Below are positions 10,362 through 22,037 of a stretch of 64,000 nt of DNA, piece after piece; position 1 is the first letter of the stretch, and every line of letters begins with the position of its first letter. Source of the stretch: Xanthostigma xanthostigma (taxonomy: Eukaryota; Arthropoda; Insecta; Raphidioptera; Raphidiidae). The notes under the pieces are model-generated. The model was not told the DNA's origin. It saw only the letters and a program-made list of their open reading frames with translations, and did no database searches. Location of the stretch: NCBI GenBank assembly GCA_963575645.1, contig OY754472.1:27901401-27965400 (forward strand), in the 5' to 3' direction. A program made the position numbers and the translations under genes.

Positions 10362-10841
10362 GTATATATCTATGAAAAAAACGACATAAATGGTAAACAT
10401 TTTTTATTTCAAGATTTTTTAAATCTTATTTTTGTTAGCAAAACAACAATTATGATATTTTTCATGTATTTAATAATGATTTATGACCCTTGACGACGTA
10501 CTGCTGCAATCCATTTTTTTCCTCTCTAATTCATATAAGAAAAACCAGGAAAACGGTGGAATTGTATTTCTGGACTTTTAGTTGGTGTATTTTTACAATC
10601 AACAACACAGCACTTCCGATTTGATAGTTTTTTTCATTTTATTCAACAATTAATTCTTATTAAAATTGAATCAGAATTTAAAAAAAAAAAAAAACACGAG
10701 AGGGCGCAATAATCGCGTGTCAAAAGATACTTTCCTAGCATATATGTCAAACTGTCAATATTTTTCAAGTTGAAATGGTCCTATCACCCAATTGTTTGGA
10801 ATTTCCTTATCAATTTTATTTATATACAATAACTGTTGCAG
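10362..10841. other. Intron with degraded repeat pieces
   Basis: A+T-rich. An A-run at about 10680 followed by CGAGAGGGCGCAATAATCGC and AAAAGATACTT resembles the T-run flank near 7840-7890 in inverse orientation, so a shared repeat of unknown type is likely. A fragment of the ACCATTCCAAC family (GTTGAAATGGTCCTATC) lies near 10770. Nothing else was seen. Confidence 0.4.
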
Positions 10842-10976
10842 GTCATCGATGGATGTGCATTCCGCGTCTATGGCCACTGGGTGAAGAAAGGAGAAGGACA
10901 AAACCGTGCTGCTCTATTTGAAAACACAGCAAAAACGGAGCTCAAGCATATCTATGTAACAAATCTAAGTCGATAA
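10842..10976 (+). CDS. PhKgamma: Phosphorylase b kinase gamma, terminal coding exon
   Basis: After an AACTGTTGCAG acceptor the exon encodes [20 protein letters not shown], then [20 protein letters not shown] and NLSR before a TAA stop at 10974-10976. The YGHWVKKG[11 protein letters not shown] block is the most conserved part of the gamma-subunit tail. All five exons in the window join in one frame without stops, so this gene looks intact. In the enzyme family the gamma subunit works in a complex with alpha, beta and calmodulin subunits. This exon completes its regulatory tail. The intron before it is 4.6 kb and is filled with repeats. Confidence 0.96.
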   Translation, partial: VIDGCAFRVYGHWVKKGEGQNRAALFENTAKTELKHIYVTNLSR

Positions 10977-11007
10977 CGTTTTTTTCTAGTTCAATTGATA
11001 ATTATTA

Positions 11008-11013
11008 AATAAA
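11008..11013 (+). terminator. Likely poly(A) signal of the phosphorylase kinase gamma gene
   Basis: AATAAA lies 32 bases after the stop codon, the first such hexamer downstream. A short 3' UTR (cleavage near 11030) is implied. The next repeat starts at 11066. Confidence 0.6.
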
Positions 11014-11479
11014 CTTGCTAAAATTCGTTTATACAAATTTTTGACGTGCAAGTAGTTTTGTTTTTACCAATCCAACTCCACAAGTGAAGAATGGTACCAA
11101 TTGATGTCAAAATAGACTTCATAATTTTACAATATTTAGATTCCCCGAGTCTAAAAAACATACATGTACAGAGGATAGTACAAAAATCGCAATTACACTA
11201 GTAGAGTGCAAACATGTATTTGTCTTTTTTGTGGTAACAGTTCGTTGATTCTGGTTGGCTACTTTCTTAGATAAAGACACAGAACAAGAGTGGTATGCTC
11301 CATCAGGGGTGGATGGGCCCGCAAGAATTTTGGGATTTTTCCCAGTAGGTCGATTGCCTATATTAGTTTATATCTTTTTTGTATACTAGTATTATTTTAT
11401 TTTCTGATAGATGTAATTCTAAGCTAAAATTAATAATGCGTTGTTTGTCTTTGTTGTAATAGCTCTGACAACCGTAAGC

Positions 11480-12500
11480 TATAATTTTTGTGGAGGCGAA
11501 TAAAGAGTGTCGCACGCTCACTTTGTATGAAAAAAATAGTATTCAAGACGAGATCGGAATCTTACTTTCTTATGTTCACGGCGGACACAGTTGTGTCAAC
11601 GACATAGATATATTAGACTGGAGTACGCGAGTGAGCCATGAAAGTGTCTGCAATTCAGAGAGAGAAAACAGTTCCTTATCTTTATAGTAACTAATGATAC
11701 AAAACAATGCTCATTTGAGTAAACAAATATCTGATTTTCTGGGTTTTCTGCAGCGTTCTCTCTCTGAACTGAGGATAATTTCACTTATGGCAAGCACGGT
11801 GGCTACCATAGAGATATAAGTAACTAGAGTCCGCGAGTGAGCCTTGAAAGTGTCTGCGATTGACAGAGAGAAGGCTGCTTACAATTCCGTATCACTAACT
11901 AAAGATATGAAACAATATTGATTTGAGTAAACAAATTTGTGACAGATTGTCACTGAAGTTTTCACTTTTGTTTAAATTTATATTAAGTGGGTACCCATTA
12001 TGAATGGCCATATGAAAGAAGATATGATTAGTAATATTCACATGTAAATAGATTTCCTACAAACCAGCAGTTCAGACAAAAATGACTCGATGTCCTTAAA
12101 TTGACAACTGAAATTAATTTCAAAGCAGCACATGGCTAGGTACATATATTTCACAAGTATACCCATACAGATATAAGAGTATCGTTTTCCCCGCCCTCCC
12201 CTCTTCAGTTAACGAGCGCTCGTGAGAGAGAATGATACGGAACGATTGCAGCGTTCTCTCTCTAAACTGCAAATACGTATGGCAAGCATACCCGCTAGCG
12301 TACTCTAGTACTTATATCTCTATGGTGGTTACAGTTGTGGCCACGGTAGACAGTTGTGTCCACGGTGGACACTGTTGTGACCATGGTGGGCACAGTTGTG
12401 TTCACAGTGGGCACAATTATGTCCACAGTAGACACAGTTATGTTCCTGGGCTGAAATGGTTGAGCCCATCCACCCCTGTGCTCCATGCTAGTAAACTATC
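11480..12500. repeat. Repeat block with inverted segments and a 20-odd bp minisatellite
   Basis: Segments around AGAGAGAGAA and TAGAGATATAAGTA recur in both orientations (11640-11690, 11755-11880, 12230-12325). At about 12325-12445 units around GTGGACACAGTTGTGTCCAC repeat roughly five times with drift, and one more unit sits near 11580. The open frames across the minisatellite (both strands) are a consequence of the repeat, not genes. Confidence 0.55.
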
Positions 12501-12878
12501 GAAATAACCAGAAAATTACTAAGAAAAAGACATATTTTATGCGCTTTTTGTTACTTTTATTCACCGCACATTGAGTGCATAGACAATGCTTGGTATAGTA
12601 ATATTATGTATATATATCGTATGTGCCAAAAGGAAGAGCCGTTTTGTTTTAGAGAAAATCAGCGTATGCGCAGAAGAAATAGGAGCTATAATGTAAACGA
12701 TTTACTTTTTATAACGGCTTATTGTTTAATTTTGTTTTTTGAGAAAATTTGTAAAAATGTTTTTTTTGCATCGTAAATATTAAAAAAAATAAAAAATCAG
12801 CTGTTCTTTTGTTTGCTTTGGTTAATTTTTACATAGGTATGTAATCATGGAAACGAAAAGCAAATATAAATATTTATT

Positions 12879-13595
12879 CAATAAATAAAATTATCGACCA
12901 ATATACAGTAGAGCCTCGATAATCCGAACTACCAAAAAACAACCCCTGTTCGGACTGGCGGGGCGTTCGGATTATAGTATGTTAGTATGTTATGGCACAC
13001 TTTTTAGCTATAGTTAAAGTTTTATGTTTGCGTTTCGGTGTAGGAACCATAAGATCAGCGGCCACGATAAGAGAGAGAGGGGGGCAGTCGGTAGTTCGGA
13101 TTACAGCAGCGTTCGGATTAGCCTGAGTACGGATTATCGAGGCTCTACTGTATTAACAAAAAATATATAAATTCAATACATTAACGTTTCGGTCTGGATT
13201 TGGATCTTCTTCAGAACAGATCTAAATAATATAAAAATTAATTAATAATTAGTTTCTAATTAGTTTTTAATAATTAATTTTTATATTTTTTAGATCAGTT
13301 AATAAATCTAATTTGTCCACTATCCTGCGATTTTTCTTAATAATTTTTCAATTTGAAACTTTTTTTCTATTAATTGTATAAAAATGCCCGATTTTATAGA
13401 CAGTCAAATTTTCAATGGGAGCATTGATTGTAAAATTAAATTTTTTCTTAAAAATATGCTTTTTAACTTTTTTTCCATCAATTTGAATTTTTTTATAAAC
13501 TGAACATATATGGGGGCCAAAAGCAAGAAATGCTTAGGACATCAAGGAGTCTTAATCCGGCACTGGTTCTAATCAGACGTTAATCAAGGAGTTGA
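12879..13595. mobile_element. Penelope-like element fragment with 13-bp target duplication
   Basis: The insert is flanked by perfect copies of ATAAATATTTATT (12866-12878 and 13596-13608). Its end sequences (TAAATAAAATTATCGACCAA and TCAGACGTTAATCAAGG) recur near 27.3-27.8 kb and 46.77-46.84 kb. On the minus strand at 13186-13214 there is a CTGAAGA...GAAAC pair typical of hammerhead ribozyme cores in Penelope-like terminal repeats. There is no coding part. A pogo-like MITE (12906-13150) sits inside it. Confidence 0.6.
12906..13150. mobile_element. Pogo/Tc1-mariner-type MITE
   Basis: 245 bp with terminal inverted repeats starting CAGTAGAGCCTCGATAATCC on both strands and a TA duplication on each side. 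The interior contains TTCGGATTA-type sub-repeats and no frame of note. It is nested in the Penelope-like fragment, so it is younger. Confidence 0.85.
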
Positions 13596-13703
13596 ATAAA
13601 TATTTATTACTAGCCGTTACACGCGTCTTCGCACGCATTATATGTCAATTAATGCCATTACTTTTGGAGTTGGAATGGTCCCGTCGACGTCATCCAACTG
13701 ATT

Positions 13704-14310
13704 CGATTTTTTTGTGCATTATAAAAATGATCAAAATTGTTCAGTTGTTATTGCTAAACTTAAAAAAAATGTATTTGTTTCACGATTGAGATGTTTTAAT
13801 TATTATAATATTCAGTTTGTTTAGGTCGACCAGTTTTAGTTAAAATATCATGTAATTACTTTTTTCTGTATTTATTATACTGTATTATCTATATTTATTA
13901 AAAGTATGAAACGGAGTGTGCACATAAAGTAAATATTAGAGGTGTACACATTTTTTTGCCATGAACAAAGTTGTATTTTTGTAAATTCAACCATAGTACA
14001 TTTTAGTAACATATTATTATGTATTTAATTTTTACATTAAAGCCAGTCTTCAAAGGATCTCAGTGTCCGTAAGTTCTCTCATGAGACTATTTTTTATAAA
14101 TCTACATGTCAGATTTATAAAAAAACGTCTTATCTGCTATTAAAAATTTATAAGTTTCCGTAATGTCTTTCTGTGCAATTCCACAACTGCAGTTACAAAA
14201 AAGTGTACAATAGTGGCGTTAATTGTTTCCTGTTATAGCCTCCATGCAGAAAGACTGAGCTTACACGTCAGCAATCGCAGTGGCAATATATTTTTGAGTC
14301 ATCGATCTAT
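13704..14310. other. Intergenic, nothing recognised
   Basis: A+T-rich sequence between the kinase gene and Mnt. I see no exon or bounded repeat. Confidence 0.45.
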
Positions 14311-14318
14311 GTTTCTAT

Positions 14319-15247
14319 TAGTGATGTGCCGGATATCAGTATCCGTATCCGCGGATATCCGAGGGAGAAAAAAGATCTGTATCCGTTACTTTTTGACGGG
14401 TTTTTTATGTTATTAAATTTCATTATGTAGGTACGTGAAATTCTAATATAATATATAATAGGTAGCAATGAAATACTATTAAATTCCATTTAAATTATTT
14501 TTTATTTCGGGCACATTAATTATATTGTAAAAATTAAAAATCAAAACATTTATTGAAGTGAGTTACCAATAGTATCTGAATAAAAAAAAATTGGTTGTCT
14601 GTAAAGTCGGTTTACGGACGATAGTTTTACGTGATAACGTATTCCGTAATACATAACCTAAATTTATATAATAATAATTTATAATAATTCGAATCTATGA
14701 TATTGCATCTTTCGCTTCAAATTTAGGTTAATTTTATTTATTTAAATTACTCACCATATAATATAATTGTTTTTTTTAACTTTCTTTCTTTCGTATTTAT
14801 TTTAAGTCTCAAAGATTAGCTGTCATAATATTTATAAAACAATTGTTTCACTGTTTATAATATAAAATTCCAAAACCTACTTACAATATTTAAGTATTTT
14901 CATACGTCAAAAAATTGATTTTTATAATGATAAAATTTGTAAGAAAACGATTTTTTCGAGAGATGAGACCTAGCTAAAACGATTTTTTGCCCCCCAAAAT
15001 CCCTTTTCAGTAAATTTCATTCAAATCGTTAGGGCCGTTTTCGAGAAAAGCACGCACAGGGTCAGGCGGAACGTTACGCATTACGAACGTTACATTAGGA
15101 ACGTTACACTTTTTCGTGCATGCAGCCGGTGTTTTATCAATTTATAAGATTGGTGATTCATCAATTTATAAGACGTTATCACGTCAAAAAATGAGATCTG
15201 TATCCGTATCCGCAGATATACATTTTTAACGATCCGGCACATCACTA
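14319..15247. mobile_element. hAT MITE, TAGTGATGTGCCGGAT ends (copy 1), with nested insertion
   Basis: Ends TAGTGATGTGCCGGAT and its complement are flanked by a perfect 8-bp duplication, GTTTCTAT (14311-14318 and 15248-15255), the hAT signature. The subterminal region repeats TATCCGTATCCGCGGATATC-like blocks. The middle (about 14588-15190) is another repeat, the ACGTGATAACGT family, which also seems to have replaced part of the original interior. Related copies: 37023-38234 and 62268-62782. Confidence 0.9.
14588..15190. mobile_element. Repeat of the TTGTCTGTAAAGTCGG / ACGTGATAACGT family, nested
   Basis: It starts ATTGGTTGTCTGTAAAGTCG, contains GGAACGTTACACTTTTTCGT and ends TTATAAGACGTTATCACGTC, so ACGTGATAACGT-type sequence is inverted at the two ends. 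The same family is at about 45150-45330, 47700-47775, 48240-48355, 54150-54350 and 54877-54976. No coding capacity is seen. Confidence 0.65.
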
Positions 15248-15255
15248 GTTTCTAT

Positions 15256-15700
15256 ACCAAAATTAATCTAGGTATAAAAATGAGAGATAGATTATAGACG
15301 TTTAACAGCATCATTTGTATTAGAGAATAGGCCAGTCGGCATACACAAACCGACTGGTACGAGCTCGGGTTCCTGGGTGCGCCAATTCTCAAAAAACATT
15401 AGAATGCAAACTGCGTTCCAATGTTTCCCCTGACAGGTATAAAGGAAAGGATGGGATTCTGAAGATATGACAGACAGACAGACTGACCAAAACCATAAGG
15501 GTACATAGTTTTTATATGGAACCCTAAAAATGAAATTTAATTGTTCTCTTTGTTTTTTAAATTATTCGAAGACGGTTAATAAAAAGTTTTGTACAAGAGC
15601 CCTAGCTAAAAGAATTAAAATAATATTTATTATAATCTTGATTCTATGTACCTACACTTCACACATTGTATGTGTCTAATAATATTATGATTGTGAGTTC
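15256..15700. other. Intergenic with repeat fragments
   Basis: About 15330-15440 (TACGAGCTCGGGTTCCTG, then TTTCCCCTGA) is shared with 17640-17755, so it is an unnamed repeat. The end of a GGGTTCC-type arthropod repeat (GGAACCCTAAAAAT) lies near 15520. No gene was seen. Confidence 0.4.
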
Positions 15701-15749
15701 AACTATAGAGCTACACAATCGTGCGCGTTGTTTACTGTTATAGACGAAT

Positions 15750-16344
15750 ATTGGCAATAGTGCACGTGGTCAAAATACATGTGACACAGAACTGAAGCAA
15801 AACAAGCGTGCTCGCTTGACTCGTTCTAGCGACGCAGTGTACACACGCACTGACACAGGTATAAACAGTCAACTTGCGGGTGGCAGGGACTAAGCGCGGG
15901 TGCGTGGACTGACATTGCGTGTGTTCGAAACGCAGTGCAATAATTCCGGTTTGTGGGACAAATGCCGCGAAAAACGTTAAAAGCGAGTCGAAATTTACTC
16001 TTGTGTTTTCGAAAACAAAAATCACAAGACTTCTCAGGGTGTGTTATCGTCCCAAATCATTCCGTTCTTGTAAACGACCTCACGCCCAAAGCTAACGTTA
16101 CGTCACGCGCACTGCAGCCATTGGTCAATATTCAGCCACTACGTCAGTGCGCGCGCTCCGATTGGTCGATATACTGGTCCCGGACACGTGAACGACTAGA
16201 GACAGCATGGCAGTCTATGATGCGCAGTGGTTGACGTCGTTTTCTTGATGCTTTTTAACACGGGGCATGAGTTGTTGCATGTTTGCTTATAGATCGATTT
16301 TTGTAACGCGTCCGCTTTGAAAAATTACTTCTTTGTGTGCTCGG
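15750..16344 (+). promoter_or_regulatory. Candidate CpG-rich promoter and non-coding first exon of Mnt
   Basis: This stretch is clearly richer in G+C and CpG than its surroundings and is free of recognised repeats. It has two inverted CCAAT boxes (ATTGG at 16120-16124 and 16161-16165), a CRE-like TTACGTCA (16098-16105) and a canonical CACGTG E-box (16185-16190). There is no obvious TATA box. A strong donor, CGG/GTAAGTTG, follows at 16344/16345. A matching acceptor, TTTGGTTTCAG, lies at 24243 in front of the Mnt start-codon exon. That these two join is inference. The short open frames here have no family resemblance. It could instead serve an unrelated non-coding transcript. Confidence 0.4.
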
Positions 16345-19325
16345 GTAAGTTGTTTTTAAAGGACACTGGTACTCATACAATATATCTGATTTTAATCTAT
16401 TTTTGACGCGTCTGACGTATTTTTGTCTATCGTGAAGTGAAAGTTTGAACATTTCAAAGTCGTCTATATTTATGTGAACGGGTTGAGTGATCGTGTGGAT
16501 TGTATATATATGTGATGTGGAATTGATTCAGCATGTTCTGTGCGTCCGTGATAGTCAGGGTTGGCCACGGTAGGTGTACAATTATAATTTGATTAAATTG
16601 TGAATTATTATTGCTGTTCCTGTTAACATGTGTTTATGCCCTGTATAATCATGCTGCGTGGCTATAGCCGATGTATGAGAGCTCGGCGACCAATCGTAGA
16701 GCTCAGTTTTTGTGACGTGACACTATGCTTGCAGCTGATTGGTTTCATACCGTACTGTTGGTCAAGGCGAATTTCTTTGTTTTGTGTCAAAATATCAAAA
16801 TAATTCCACTTAGTCAATAAAGTGGCTGTTTTCAAAAATCTAGAGCTTTTCCAAAAACCAAAGTGGTTTTTCTTTGAGTTAATTTTCAGAATTATGTACC
16901 TTTTACTTTTTATATAAGTTTTTTCTGCATAACTCTTTCGTATCTGCAAGGGTCCTGACACCGCGGTTTAAAAAGAAATGCGTAAACATTTGAAAATATC
17001 TATATATCTATAGGTACCGATTTCAACACTTGTTTTTATGTCCTTAAAAGCTCTGCACATTAATTACATTGCTCAAAGATTATAGCGATCAATGATCTGT
17101 CACGTACGACTAGTGATCATTAAGAGTTCATATTATACATTAGTGCCTATATAAAATTAATAGCTGATATACCAACTATAATACCTATCAGTTTTACGAA
17201 GTAGGCCTGTACTACAAAGTACAAAACTTCACATTTTTGCTATAATAATTAAAACTAGGCTATTTTATCTTTTGTTATTTGTTCTAACAATTTGTAAGAT
17301 TTTGTGCTAGATAATTTTAATTGTTAGCCATTATAGCGATTTATTGGTTTAAAAATATAACAAACATGATAGATAAAGTGATAATTCTAGAAAGTTCTTG
17401 TTAGATTTCATTGATCATAAATCGCTAGGTTTAGAGCTGTCAGTGTCAATAAGAAATCTGTAAATGGTATGCTAAAAAAATTATTAGGTAGTATGATTAC
17501 TTTAATAGTTACATACTCGGTACTGCTTTACTTGGTTTACAAAAATTTTGCCCAGTGCAAGTGTAAATTATAATGAAATAACCTTGTAGTCCTACTGTCC
17601 TACGTGGGTCATCAGCCAGGGTCTATATGTGCACGGTATTAGAGAATCTGTCAGTCAGCATACATACGAGCTCGAGTTCCTGAAGGCACTTATAATTCCC
17701 AAAAAAACATCTAATTAAATGCAATCCACAATTTCAATGTTTCCCCTGAGGGGTAAACTACTAATAAATATTTGTATTGAAATAACGGTTGCAGTTGGTT
17801 CGAAAACAGCAAATGCAAGGAAATCTTTTTTTTTTAATTTCTTGTAAGTTGTAAATATTAGCCTTCCTGAGGGAAAAATTTATCAAAAGAATTTGAAATG
17901 TCAGCTTTGATTTAATGCAAGAGAGAAAGAGATATTACAATTTTTAGTACCTGGTTTAAAATTTCCTGAAGTAAAACTTCGTTTGGCACGAAAGAGTAAA
18001 ATCGACTCGTGGGGTTGAAAGTGTAATGAAAATTAAGTTACAATATACTAGGGAGGCTACAGACGTACTCTGCATTCGTAGCTTGTGGAGTTTTTGCGGA
18101 TGCGAAGCAAGATGACAAGATTATCGGGGGCGGGTCCTGCACTTATACCTTATAACCTTAGGGTTAAGTTGTAATCGCGCTGTCCATTTTTTTTTTTATC
18201 TTTCTATTCCATTCAATATTTTAGGGTGGTCACAGACCTAGAAAACCTGGAATTATCAGGGAATTTTATAAAGTATCAGGGAAAAATAGCATTTTGGAAT
18301 TTAAAATTTGTATAGTTTTGAAAACTTGTTGTTTTAAAACTACCTCCAGACTCGGAAAATAGTTTTTCCAAGTTGTATGAATACCTGGTCATTGAGCTTG
18401 GTTTTAAAGAAGGTTTACTGTGCCATCATTAGTTTAACTTTAAGAGATAAAGTTTTGTATGCTTGAAATAATGCGAGAAATTGTTTTGATGCTCAATTTC
18501 GATTTGAAAAAAGTACAAAAAAAAATGATTATTCACAATGATCGTATTATACAAATCAGATATTCAAATCATGGAAAAATATAGTAAATTTCCTGGAAAA
18601 CCTGGATTTATTAGGGAAATTTGAAATAATTTTCATTACTCTGTAAATGAGACCTGAACAGTTTTTAAGACTTGTTGCCAACTTTTCCAATTCAATAATT
18701 TGTATAGCCTCAACACCCATCACCCATGTATTCCGACAATCCGACTCACTTACGTACATCTGTCAGTTGTCACATCAACAAGAAAAGTTCAAGTAAGACT
18801 AGTCAGCTGGTATGTCCAGTGAGAGAGGTGGAGCGAGCGCATGTGCGAATGGAACACGGCCATGTGCATGCGTGTCGTACAAGTATTGCATATACTTACA
18901 AGGTTGTATAATTTCAGTTAAAGGTCCGAATTAATAGATTGCCCCCGTTTTTTCGATGACTTACGTTGTAAAATTGGTCTCTACAAAAAGCGCTTTTATT
19001 TTAACGCGACGATATATTATAACCTATATGTTCATCCTGAAGCTCCATAGTGAAAAAAAATTTGAAATCGATTGAGTAGTTTCAGAGTTTCAGACATTAC
19101 CTCCTACATCCAAATTTACAAACTTTACTTCTTTATAATATTAATATAGATATGTGTTCCGTATAAATCGTACCCCCTCCATGGCTATTTTTGAAGTGAA
19201 AACTTCTTTAGCGGCGCTGTACACTTTTTTTGCAATGGGTAAAAAATGTTAAACTCGCGTCAGGAAAAGTAAGAACTGGGTGAGACTCTCTAAGTGATCA
19301 GTCAGGTCACGTGTCCTGATAAAAC
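16345..19325. other. Gene-free stretch with diffuse repeats
   Basis: A+T-rich. About 17640-17755 matches a fragment at 15330-15440. About 18230-18620 contains inverted-looking AAAACCTGGAATTATCAGGG and AAAACCTGGATTTATTAGGG blocks, probably an old DNA element. About 19010-19152 ends in TTTATAATATTAATATAGAT, which looks like the tail of an RTE-type LINE or dependent SINE. No exon was recognised. Confidence 0.4.
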
Positions 19326-19370
19326 TTTTATTTATACAACGTTAGACATCTAGCGTTGAAATATCGTACA

Positions 19371-20338
19371 TAAAAAAACTTTTTAACAAAAAAATTAAAC
19401 CGCCGAAAAACTGAAAAGCAAAAAATAATAAATCTTTTTATTTAACTAAGTTCTATCTAAGTAGTTGAACGTATGTGACAGTCTAGTATATCTAAGTAAT
19501 TTTGAGTCGGCGTCAACAATCCTTCGCCGGAAATCTCTGAGCGTTCACGAAGTTAATATCAGCGACAGAGCAACCCTAACGGGCACACTGAGGGCACACG
19601 TCTTTGCGAGTGGTCGTGTGGAGAGCGCATGTTTAGAATGTTAATGTTTATCGCTGGAGATTTCACGTATCATTGTTAATTTGATTTGGTTATTTCTTTT
19701 AGTGATCTTTGTTCATTGATGGTTTGACGCCGACTCAAAATTACTTAGATATACTAGACTGTCACATACGTTCAACTACTTAGATAGAACTTAGTTAAAT
19801 AAAAAGATTTATTATTTTTTGATTTTCAGTTTTTCGGCGGTTTAATTTTTTTGTTAAAAAGTTTTTATTTAATAATTTTTTGTGGCTATATAATTTATAA
19901 TTGTAATATACACAACTCAGCATAAAAATCTGTGAGTGAACAATAAATCACCCCTATTTTCCCACCCTTAGGGTAGAAATTTTTTTTCCAAATTTATATG
20001 AGACGAACCTCGAGGTATACCCTATCCAATAAAAAAATAATTATCAAAATTGGACCACTCTGTAAAAAGTTATGTGTGGTCATACATTACAATCAGTGAG
20101 TGAACAATCAATCATCCCCTGTTTTCCTACCCTTAGGGTTGGAATTTTTCTACCAAATTTATATGGGACCAACTTCGAGGTATACCCTTTTAAACAAACA
20201 AAAAAATATCAAAATCGGACTACTCTGTAAAAAGTTATGCGTGGTCATACATAAATAAAAAAAAAAAATAAAAAAAAAAAAAAAAAATACGCGTCGAATT
20301 GAGAACCTCCTCCGTTTTTGTTTTTCGTCGGTTAAAAA
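19371..20338. mobile_element. Element with internal palindrome and a GAGAACCTCCTCCG tail (copy 1)
   Basis: From AAAAAAACTTTTTAACAAAA the first 490 bp form an inverted repeat: AACCGCCGAAAAACTGAAAA on the left, its complement ending near 19865. The block at 19880-20338 then has two imperfect 180-bp direct units (each with GTGAGTGAACAAT and TTATATGGGACC) and a tail GAGAACCTCCTCCGTTTTTG. A nearly identical copy is at 32612-33560. A 47-bp sequence at 19326-19372 is repeated at 20360-20406 with one mismatch. I do not recognise the superfamily. Confidence 0.75.
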
Positions 20339-20828
20339 TGCAATCTATGATACAAACCATTTTATTTATACAACGTTAGACATCTAGCGTTGAAGTATCG
20401 TACATAACAATGCAATCTATGATACAAACCTATTTATTTACAAGTGTTGTCAATAAATAAACAATGCTTCTAAATGCAAAAAATTAAGACGTTAATATTC
20501 AAGTTTTCACTTCAGCCGGCACTCCCGGAGTGCAACCCGTCTTTTTTTTAAGTCAAAACCATCAATTTTCAAAGTTTTATAACATTTTGACGAGAAAAGC
20601 CTTAATTTTCTGTTCCAAACATTAACTTTGCCTGGTGACGTTTCTGTGTGCCTCTGCACCACTTCCAAGTGGCCCGGAAATTGCAACTTTTGAGTTAGAA
20701 AATATATGATTTTTTCTGATATTCATATTTGCAAGATATTCGCATGAATGTCAAGAAATATGCGTTAATATAATAATATATAGGTATATAAGGTACAGAA
20801 GTAATATAATAATATATAGGTATAGGTA

Positions 20829-21228
20829 CAGAAGAGCTCCGCTAATACGAACCCCGCTAGTCCTGACATCCGGTTAATTCGGCCGGGGTTAAAAAAAACG
20901 TTTCTTTTTTCTTTTAAATTAAATGTAGGTAATGCACTGTGTTTTAATTTTTGTAGTACATATTTACAGTACAATCAATAAGTTTTGAATTTTAATCGCA
21001 AATATGTTTTATTTTGACAATCCTATAAAGTATATTATACATTAGTTTGTACTCGTAGATTAAAAAGTATTAATACAAAAATGAAACTGTAGAGAAAGAA
21101 AAAACATATTTTTTTTTTAGTTTTACTCATCTGAAACTTATATGCATTTTAAAGCAAATTTCGTTTAATCCGGACTTCCGATAATCCGGCTAGGATCCGG
21201 TCCCATCTAGTTCGGATTAACGGGACTG
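20829..21228. mobile_element. Pogo-like MITE
   Basis: 400 bp with inverted ends CAGAAGAGCTCCGCTAATAC and the complement of ATTAACGGGACTG, flanked by TA on both sides. The subterminal ATCCGG motifs match the 12906 MITE in style, though the sequences differ. An internal T/A-rich stretch has no coding frame. Confidence 0.7.
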
Positions 21229-21230
21229 TA

Positions 21231-22037
21231 TACCACTGCATATATACGTATTTTCTTCGTTTTAGTACATTTTAATAAAAGCTTGTTTATAAAAGGTTTT
21301 TATTTTTCTTTCGTTATGTGTACATAATATCTCCTATTTGGAACATTTTGTGTTGTGGTGGTTGAAAACAAACATGATTTCATGACTTTATGTGAATGAC
21401 ATTATTATAGGTAAACATACGTACCTATATTTACCTATATTTAATAATTTACTATATGAATCATTGTCTATCTACTCAATGTGCGGTGAGTGAAGGCAAC
21501 AAAGCGTATCGAAAATATATCTGCGTCTCTTTCTTCGATGTAATTCCCTGATTTCTCCGATGATAGGATTGGTTGATATACTCGCATTCAATCTGAATAA
21601 AGTATCTCTGTTTCAAAAACTTTGTCTTTTTCTATTATGTTAACATGGGCGTACCCAGCTTTTGGCCCAGGAGGGGGTACATTAGAAATACGCCAGTGCT
21701 TACGGCTTAAAAAAAGACAGAAGTATATATTTGCACCCTAATCGATTGCGATTTTATCCCTATGCTTAGTATAGAATAAAAGTATATGGTGCTTACACAT
21801 CTCCGCTTCTCTCCTGATACATAAAGTTTAAACAAAACAGGTATTGTATATCAACCGACAGTTCGCTAACTGCATTGTATTGGGAAGCAAAGCCTTCACC
21901 TTGAATAAGGACAACTACCGTGTGCAAATGTAACAGCCCACGAATAAGTCAGTCTACAAGTACGTTCTTTACTAGTGATGTAACGAATATTCGCATATTT
22001 TTTGACATTCGTATTAGGGATTGTTGGATATCCATAT
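21231..22037. other. Gene-free stretch; possible hAT end at its right side
   Basis: Mostly A+T-rich without bounded repeats. At 21973 CTAGTGATGTAACGAATATT looks like a hAT-type terminal repeat, but I found no partner end to the right. Confidence 0.35.

Larger units (their letters stand above)
11066..13703. mobile_element. One ACCATTCCAAC-end element broken into three pieces by later insertions
   Basis: The left end is at 11066 (ACCAATCCAACTCCACAAG), an internal block at about 12616-12865 (around AGCGTATGCGCAGAAGAAAT, ending in the GTAATCATGGAAACGAAAAGC segment), and the right end at 13609-13703 (TACTAGCCGTTACACGCG to GTTGGAATGGTCCCGTCG). The order and strand match the intact copies at 2409 and 34405. 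The gaps are filled by other repeats at about 11170-12615 and by a Penelope-like insert at 12879-13595. Confidence 0.7.

Noticed and set aside
12232-12507. His/Gly/Val-rich frame and its antisense partner
   Set aside because: Encoded by a GTGGACACAGTTGTGTCC-type minisatellite.
15738-16234. 95- and 93-codon overlapping frames on opposite strands
   Set aside because: Arise from local G+C richness of the promoter-like tract; no domain, no splice support.
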